From Acidimicrobiaceae bacterium (GTDB lineage: Bacteria; Actinomycetota; Acidimicrobiia; Acidimicrobiales; Ilumatobacteraceae), in the NCBI GenBank assembly GCA_003154135.1, contig PMCN01000135.1, positions 1 to 9,100 on the forward strand: 9,100 bases of DNA. Direction: 5' to 3'. The translations under genes were made by a program, and so were the position numbers. This document shows positions 5,173 through 9,100 of the stretch, piece by piece (the stretch's first letter is position 1; every line of letters begins with the position of its first letter). The notes beneath the pieces are model-generated. The model saw nothing but the letters and a program-made list of their open reading frames with translations. It had not been told where the DNA came from and did not search any database.

Positions 5173-7113
5173 ATGCCGCTGCAGCAGATCCGGCAACCCG
5201 CCGACCTTCGCGAACTGAGCTACCCCGAACTCGACGAGCTCGCCGGTGAGATCCGCGACTTCATCGTTCAGGCCGTCGCCGAGAACGCCGGCCACCTCGG
5301 GAGCAACCTCGGCGTCGTCGAGCTCACGCTGGCGCTGCACCGCGTGTTCGACTCCCCCACCGACGCGGTGCTGTGGGACACGGGCCACCAGGCGTACGTG
5401 CACAAGATCGTCACCGGTCGCCAGCCCGGCTTCGAGCGGCTGCGCCAGGCCGGCGGACTCTCGGGCTACCCGAACCGCGAGGAGAGCGCGCACGACTTCA
5501 TCGAGAACAGCCATGCGTCGACGGTGCTCAGCTACGCGTACGGCCTCGCCGTCGGACGCGATCTCGGCAGCAACGCGTTCCGTCACATCGTCGCCGTGAT
5601 GGGCGACGGTTCGATGACCGGGGGCATGGCCTACGAGGCGCTCAACAACATCGGCCACAGCAACAAGCGCGTCATCATCGTGCTCAACGACAACGGCCGC
5701 AGCTACGCGCCCACCATCAGCAACCTCACGGCGGGCGTCAGCGCACGCGAGCAGGCCGAGTTCGACCACCCGAGCCTTCCCGACCGCATCACCGAGAAGC
5801 TGTCGCACAGCCTCACCAACATCCGCCTCAACCCGGTGTACGTACGCCGCCAGCGCCGGCTCGAGCAGTTCCTGCGCGACCTGCCCTACGTCGGCCCGCA
5901 GGCCGAGAAGGGCATCGAGGCGTTCAAGGCCGCCGTGCGCGAGTTCCTGCAGCCGCCGTCGTTCTTCGAAGCACTCGGCGTGCGCTACGTCGGCCCCATC
6001 GATGGTCACGACATCGAGCAGCTCGAGGTCACCTTCCGCAACGCCATCGAGCTCTCCGCCGAGGGTCCCATCGTGGTGCACGTCCTCACCCAGAAGGGAC
6101 GGGGCTACCCACCCGCCGAGGACGACGACGAGAAGCACCTCCACGACGCGCCCGTCTTCGACCCCGCTGTGGGCCCGCCGCCCGCCGTGCCCACCGGCTA
6201 CACCCAGGCGTTCGCCGACGCGATCATCAAGGAGGCCGAGGCCGACCCGCGGCTCGTGGCCATCACCGCAGCGATGCCCGGCCCCACGGGGCTGCTGCCG
6301 TTCCAGGTGCGCTTCCCCGATCGCTTCTTCGACGTCGGCATCGCCGAGCAGCATGCGGTCACCGGCGCCGCCGGCATGGCGATGGGCGGCCTGCGTCCGG
6401 TCGTGGCCATCTACTCCACGTTCCTCAACCGCGCGTGGGACCAGGTGGTCTACGACGTCGCGCTGCACCGCCTGCCCGTCGTGTTCTGCCTCGACCGCGC
6501 CGGCGTCACCGGGCCCGACGGTGCGAGCCACCACGGCATGTACGACCTCGCACTGCTGTCGAAGGTGCCGGGCATGCGCGTGCTCGCCCCGTCGAGCGCG
6601 GAGGAGCTGTGCGTCATGCTGCACGATGCCATGTCGCTCGCCGACGAAGGCCCGGTCGTGCTGCGGTGGCCACGAGGCACCGCACACCACGTGGGCGAAC
6701 ACGAGGTGGGTGCCGGGCTGCACGCCCGCAAGGTGCGCGACGGCGACGGCTCCCTCGCCGTGCTGGCCATCGGCAAGCTGCTTTCCGAGGCGCAGAAGGC
6801 CGCCGAGGTGCTCGCCGCCGCCGGACACGAGATCACCGTGTGGGACGTGCGGTCGTGCGCCCCGCTCGACCCCGACATGATCGCCGACGCGGCTCGCCAC
6901 GGTGCGGTCGTCACGTGCGAGGACGGCATCCGCGAAGGCGGCATCGGCTTCACCATCGCCGACCAGGTGCACGAGCTCGCGCCGGCCGTGCCCGTGCACA
7001 CCATGGGCATCCCTCCACGGTTCCTGCCGCAGGGCGCGGCCGACCGAATCCTGGCTCAGCTCGGTCTCGACGCCGACGGCATCACTGCGGCGGCACGCGA
7101 CATGCTCGCGTAG
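5173..7113 (+). CDS. dxs: 1-deoxy-D-xylulose-5-phosphate synthase
   Basis: Dxs joins pyruvate and glyceraldehyde 3-phosphate, using thiamine diphosphate and Mg, to make 1-deoxy-D-xylulose 5-phosphate, the entry point of the MEP isoprenoid pathway (also a precursor of thiamine and pyridoxal). The 646-residue length is typical. Motifs in order: GHLGSNLG with His41, VLWDTGHQAYVHK (66-78), ENSHAST (111-117), the cofactor motif GDG (144-146) to NDN (172-174), VGPIDGHD (273-280), the catalytic glutamate in VGIAEQHA (Glu392), YSTFLNRAWDQ (414-424), DRAG (441-444) and WPRG (499-502). The end GIPPRFLPQG is also characteristic. The frame opens further upstream, with ATG 5116 and GTG 5161 available, but ATG 5173 gives the family's usual N-terminus (MPLQQIRQPADLREL). 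The gene is divergent from the cyclase-SDR-ThDP trio, and its TAG stop sits inside the candidate promoter of the next gene. No other MEP gene is in the window. Confidence 0.96.
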   Translation: MPLQQIRQPADLRELSYPELDELAGEIRDFIVQAVAENAGHLGSNLGVVELTLALHRVFDSPTDAVLWDTGHQAYVHKIVTGRQPGFERLRQAGGLSGYPNREESAHDFIENSHASTVLSYAYGLAVGRDLGSNAFRHIVAVMGDGSMTGGMAYEALNNIGHSNKRVIIVLNDNGRSYAPTISNLTAGVSAREQAEFDHPSLPDRITEKLSHSLTNIRLNPVYVRRQRRLEQFLRDLPYVGPQAEKGIEAFKAAVREFLQPPSFFEALGVRYVGPIDGHDIEQLEVTFRNAIELSAEGPIVVHVLTQKGRGYPPAEDDDEKHLHDAPVFDPAVGPPPAVPTGYTQAFADAIIKEAEADPRLVAITAAMPGPTGLLPFQVRFPDRFFDVGIAEQHAVTGAAGMAMGGLRPVVAIYSTFLNRAWDQVVYDVALHRLPVVFCLDRAGVTGPDGASHHGMYDLALLSKVPGMRVLAPSSAEELCVMLHDAMSLADEGPVVLRWPRGTAHHVGEHEVGAGLHARKVRDGDGSLAVLAIGKLLSEAQKAAEVLAAAGHEITVWDVRSCAPLDPDMIADAARHGAVVTCEDGIREGGIGFTIADQVHELAPAVPVHTMGIPPRFLPQGAADRILAQLGLDADGITAAARDMLA

Positions 7114-7116
7114 CCT
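7111..7116 (+). promoter_or_regulatory. Candidate -10 element for the phosphatase gene, overlapping the dxs stop codon
   Basis: TAGCCT fits TANNNT and ends 6 bases before GTG 7123 (spacer GCCATC). Its first three bases are the TAG stop codon of dxs. No Shine-Dalgarno sequence precedes the GTG, so the gene may be made from a leaderless internal transcript as well as from the dxs mRNA. The stop codon supplies half of the motif for free, so chance is a real alternative. Confidence 0.4.
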
Positions 7117-7122
7117 GCCATC

Positions 7123-7917
7123 GTGACCTCTGCCCCGATCGCCGGATTCGACGCCTTCACCGAGCTGCAGTTCGCCATCCAGCTGGCCGATCTCGCCGAC
7201 ACGCTCACGCTGCCCCACTACACGAACCGGTCGTTCAGCCTCGACTGGAAGGCGAACCGCACGGAGGTCACCGAGGCCGACCGCGACACGGAGACGGCCA
7301 TCGCCCGCGAGGTGGTCGCGCAACGGCCGACGCACGGCTTCTTCGGCGAGGAGCACGGCCTCACCGGCGACCTGGCGAGCCCGTGGCGGTGGATCATCGA
7401 CCCCATCGACGGCACGAGCAACTTCGTGCGCGGCATCCCCGTGTGGGCCACGCTCATCGCGCTCACGCACGCCGACCACGGCGCCGTCGTGGGCGTCGTG
7501 TCGGCGCCGGCGATGGGCCGCCGCTGGTGGGCCGCGCGCGGCCTGGGTGCGTTCGCCGACGGGCGTCGCTGCCGGGTGTCCACCGTTGCCGCGCTCGACG
7601 AGGCGCAGGTCTGCGTCACCTTCGCCAAGGGCTGGGACGACCTCGGGCTCACCCAGAAGCTCGTCGAGCTGCAGCAGCACGCCTACCGCGCACGCGGCTT
7701 CGGCGACTTCTGGCAGCACATGCTGGTGGCCGAGGGCGCCGTTGATCTCGCCGTCGACGCGGTCGGTCTGCAGCCGTACGACCTCGCCGCGGTGATGGTG
7801 GTGGTCGAGGAAGCGGGCGGCACGTTCACCGATCGCCACGGCGTGCGCACGTTCATGAGCGACAACGCCATCTCCTCGAACGGGTTGCTGCACTCGCACG
7901 TGAAGGGTCTGGCGTGA
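7123..7917 (+). CDS. hisN: Inositol-monophosphatase family phosphatase, probable histidinol-phosphatase
   Basis: This 264-residue Mg-dependent phosphatase has the family's metal-binding sites: GEEHG with Glu76-Glu77 (first site), DPIDGT at 93-98 (Asp93, Asp96, Gly97, Thr98) and PYD with Asp220 followed by the AGG turn (231-233). An N-terminal region with Lys43 and EVTEADRDTE (48-57) fits the same fold. The context DPIDGTSNFVRGIPVWATLIAL, together with GDFWQHMLVAEGAVD (194-208), is closer to the HisN branch, which dephosphorylates L-histidinol phosphate in histidine synthesis, than to suppressor-type inositol monophosphatases. Other small phosphate esters remain possible. No other histidine gene is nearby. 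The GTG at 7123 is the only sensible start, 9 bases after the dxs stop and without a Shine-Dalgarno sequence. The stop overlaps the next start as GTGA, so the amidohydrolase is probably translationally coupled. Confidence 0.85.
   Translation: MTSAPIAGFDAFTELQFAIQLADLADTLTLPHYTNRSFSLDWKANRTEVTEADRDTETAIAREVVAQRPTHGFFGEEHGLTGDLASPWRWIIDPIDGTSNFVRGIPVWATLIALTHADHGAVVGVVSAPAMGRRWWAARGLGAFADGRRCRVSTVAALDEAQVCVTFAKGWDDLGLTQKLVELQQHAYRARGFGDFWQHMLVAEGAVDLAVDAVGLQPYDLAAVMVVVEEAGGTFTDRHGVRTFMSDNAISSNGLLHSHVKGLA
7903..7907 (+). promoter_or_regulatory. Ribosome binding site of the amidohydrolase gene
   Basis: AAGGG is 6 bases before GTG 7914 and lies inside the end of the phosphatase gene. It is the clearest Shine-Dalgarno sequence in the window, and it belongs to a gene inside an operon, whereas the candidate first genes lack one. 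It supports GTG 7914 as the start. Confidence 0.6.
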
Positions 7918-9100
7918 GCGATCTCGTCATCCGCAACGCTTTCCTCGTCGACGGCAGCGGCTCGCCGGGCCGCCACGCAGACATCGCGGTCGATGGCGAC
8001 ATGATCACCGCCGTCGACGCACCCGGCTCGCTCACCGGTGGTCGTCGTACGGTCGACGCCGACGGCCGGCTGGTCACCCCCGGCTTCGTCGACGTGCACA
8101 CCCACTACGACGCGCAGGCCAGCTGGGACCCGTGGGTCACGCCCTCGAGCTGGCACGGTGTCACCACAGCCGTGATGGGTAACTGCGGGGTCGGGTTCGC
8201 GCCTGCGATGCCCGACCGCCACGAGTGGCTCATCCAGCTGATGGAGGGTGTGGAGGACATCCCGGGCAGTGCGCTCACCGAGGGCATCAGCTGGGGATGG
8301 GAGAGCTTCCCCGAGTACCTCGACGCGCTGGCGGCGATGCCGCGCGTGATCGACATCGGCGCGCAGATCGGCCATGGCCCACTGCGTGCCTACGTGATGG
8401 GCGAGCGCGGCGCGGCCAACGAGCCCGCAACGTCCGACGACATCGCCGCGATGGCCGAGCTCGTGGAGGAAGCTCTGCGCGCGGGTGCGTTCGGCTTCTC
8501 CACGAGTCGCACGCCGCTGCACCGCGCCAAGGACGGCGAGCTGGTTCCCGGCACCCACGCCGACGAGCGCGAACTGCTCGGCATCGGCGCTGCCCTGCGC
8601 CGGGTGGGCCGCGGGGTGTTCCAGTTCGCGCCGGAGCACGCACGGCTGCCCGTCGACGAGTGGCCCTGGATGCGCAAGCTCGCGGCGCTCACCGGGCTGC
8701 CGGTGTGCGTCAACGTCAACCAGCCCGACAGCGCGCCCGACGTGTGGCGCGAGGTGCTGCACCTGCTCGACCAGGCGCACCTCGACGGCCTCCCGCTGTT
8801 CGCGCAGGTGGCGGGACGCACCATCGGCATCCTCTACTGCCTCCAGGGCAGCGTGCACCCGCTGCTCTTCCATCCCGCGTTCCAGGAGATCGCGCACCTG
8901 CCGCTCGCCCAGCAGTTGACGGCCCTCGCCGAACCCGAACGTCGCCGGCGCATCATCCACGACGTGCCCGACGACGGCGGCTTCATGCAGGCCGCGGTGC
9001 TCGGCAAGGTCGACCGCATGTGGCTCACCGACGACGGCAACATCGACTACGAGCCGGCCGCCGACACCAGCGTCGGCGCGATCGCGCGGCGGCAGGGCGT
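7914..9100 (+). CDS. Amidohydrolase of the N-acyl-D-amino-acid deacylase (D-aminoacylase) type, partial
   Basis: From GTG 7914 there are 395 complete codons with no stop before the window edge; members of this family are often 480-590 residues, so the C-terminus is missing. The start (VSDLVIRNAFLVDGSG, then DIAVDGDMITAV) is the small beta-sandwich that precedes the metal-dependent barrel. The metal-site motif is HTHYDAQ (His62, His64), followed by MGNCGVGFAP with Cys91, a cysteine characteristic of D-aminoacylases, and GFSTSRT (194-200). The family hydrolyses N-acyl-D-amino acids or related cyclic amides, probably in the cytoplasm since no signal peptide is present. The two later histidine ligands known from D-aminoacylase are not visible where expected. 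A good Shine-Dalgarno sequence AAGGG (7903-7907) lies 6 bases before the GTG, and the start overlaps the preceding stop (GTGA). The superfamily is secure; the substrate is uncertain. Confidence 0.85.
   Translation, partial: MSDLVIRNAFLVDGSGSPGRHADIAVDGDMITAVDAPGSLTGGRRTVDADGRLVTPGFVDVHTHYDAQASWDPWVTPSSWHGVTTAVMGNCGVGFAPAMPDRHEWLIQLMEGVEDIPGSALTEGISWGWESFPEYLDALAAMPRVIDIGAQIGHGPLRAYVMGERGAANEPATSDDIAAMAELVEEALRAGAFGFSTSRTPLHRAKDGELVPGTHADERELLGIGAALRRVGRGVFQFAPEHARLPVDEWPWMRKLAALTGLPVCVNVNQPDSAPDVWREVLHLLDQAHLDGLPLFAQVAGRTIGILYCLQGSVHPLLFHPAFQEIAHLPLAQQLTALAEPERRRRIIHDVPDDGGFMQAAVLGKVDRMWLTDDGNIDYEPAADTSVGAIARRQG

Noticed and set aside
5373..7745. 790-codon plus-strand frame inside dxs and the phosphatase gene
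   Set aside because: It is an arginine/proline/alanine-rich out-of-frame reading of two real genes and crosses their boundary.
5113..7899. Long open frame (928 codons) on the minus strand opposite dxs and the phosphatase
   Set aside because: It is the antisense shadow of two clearly conserved genes, with the same His/Arg/Val/Gly-rich composition and no domain signal.
7683..8960. 425-codon minus-strand frame opposite the phosphatase and amidohydrolase
   Set aside because: It is antisense to two conserved genes and has no domain signal or start context.

Overview
The window is a compact, very GC-rich bacterial stretch with eight protein-coding genes and almost no non-coding DNA; the largest gap between genes is 69 bases. 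Half of the genes start with GTG. TANNNT-type -10 hexamers lie directly in front of start codons that lack Shine-Dalgarno sequences, and the proteins resemble actinobacterial versions of their families. I infer a high-GC actinobacterium, possibly an Acidimicrobiia-type lineage, but the sequence alone does not settle the taxonomy. I saw no tRNA, rRNA, CRISPR array, insertion sequence, prophage or direct-repeat structure.

Layout. (1) 1-950, minus: the N-terminal two thirds of a TldD-type metalloprotease, cut by the window edge. (2) 983-1650, plus: a hotdog thioesterase of the fluoroacetyl-CoA thioesterase-like group, overlapping by 4 bases with a small lipoprotein gene; this pair diverges from tldD across only 32 bases. 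(3) 1681-5103, minus: a three-gene unit read in the order cyclase-family hydrolase, SDR oxidoreductase, thiamine-diphosphate-dependent acetolactate synthase-like enzyme. It is convergent with the lipoprotein gene and divergent from dxs. (4) 5173 to the right edge, plus: dxs (first enzyme of the MEP isoprenoid pathway), a histidinol-phosphatase/inositol-monophosphatase family gene, and a D-aminoacylase-type amidohydrolase cut by the window edge.

How the genes relate. dxs makes 1-deoxy-D-xylulose 5-phosphate for isoprenoids, and the downstream phosphatase is probably histidinol-phosphatase; these are housekeeping functions, and nothing here links them to each other beyond tight packing. The minus-strand trio looks like a small metabolic module (hydrolase, dehydrogenase/reductase, C-C bond lyase or ligase) whose substrate cannot be read from the sequence. 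Its points of interest are a cyclase-family protein with two expected metal-binding histidines replaced by glutamine, and an AHAS-like enzyme without a regulatory subunit gene beside it.

The most distinctive signal outside the coding regions is a recurring start architecture: TAGNNT hexamers 6-10 bases before the start codons at 950 (minus), 983 (plus), 5103 (minus), 5173 (plus) and 7123 (plus), which suggests leaderless or near-leaderless transcripts. No clearly new multi-gene system was found.
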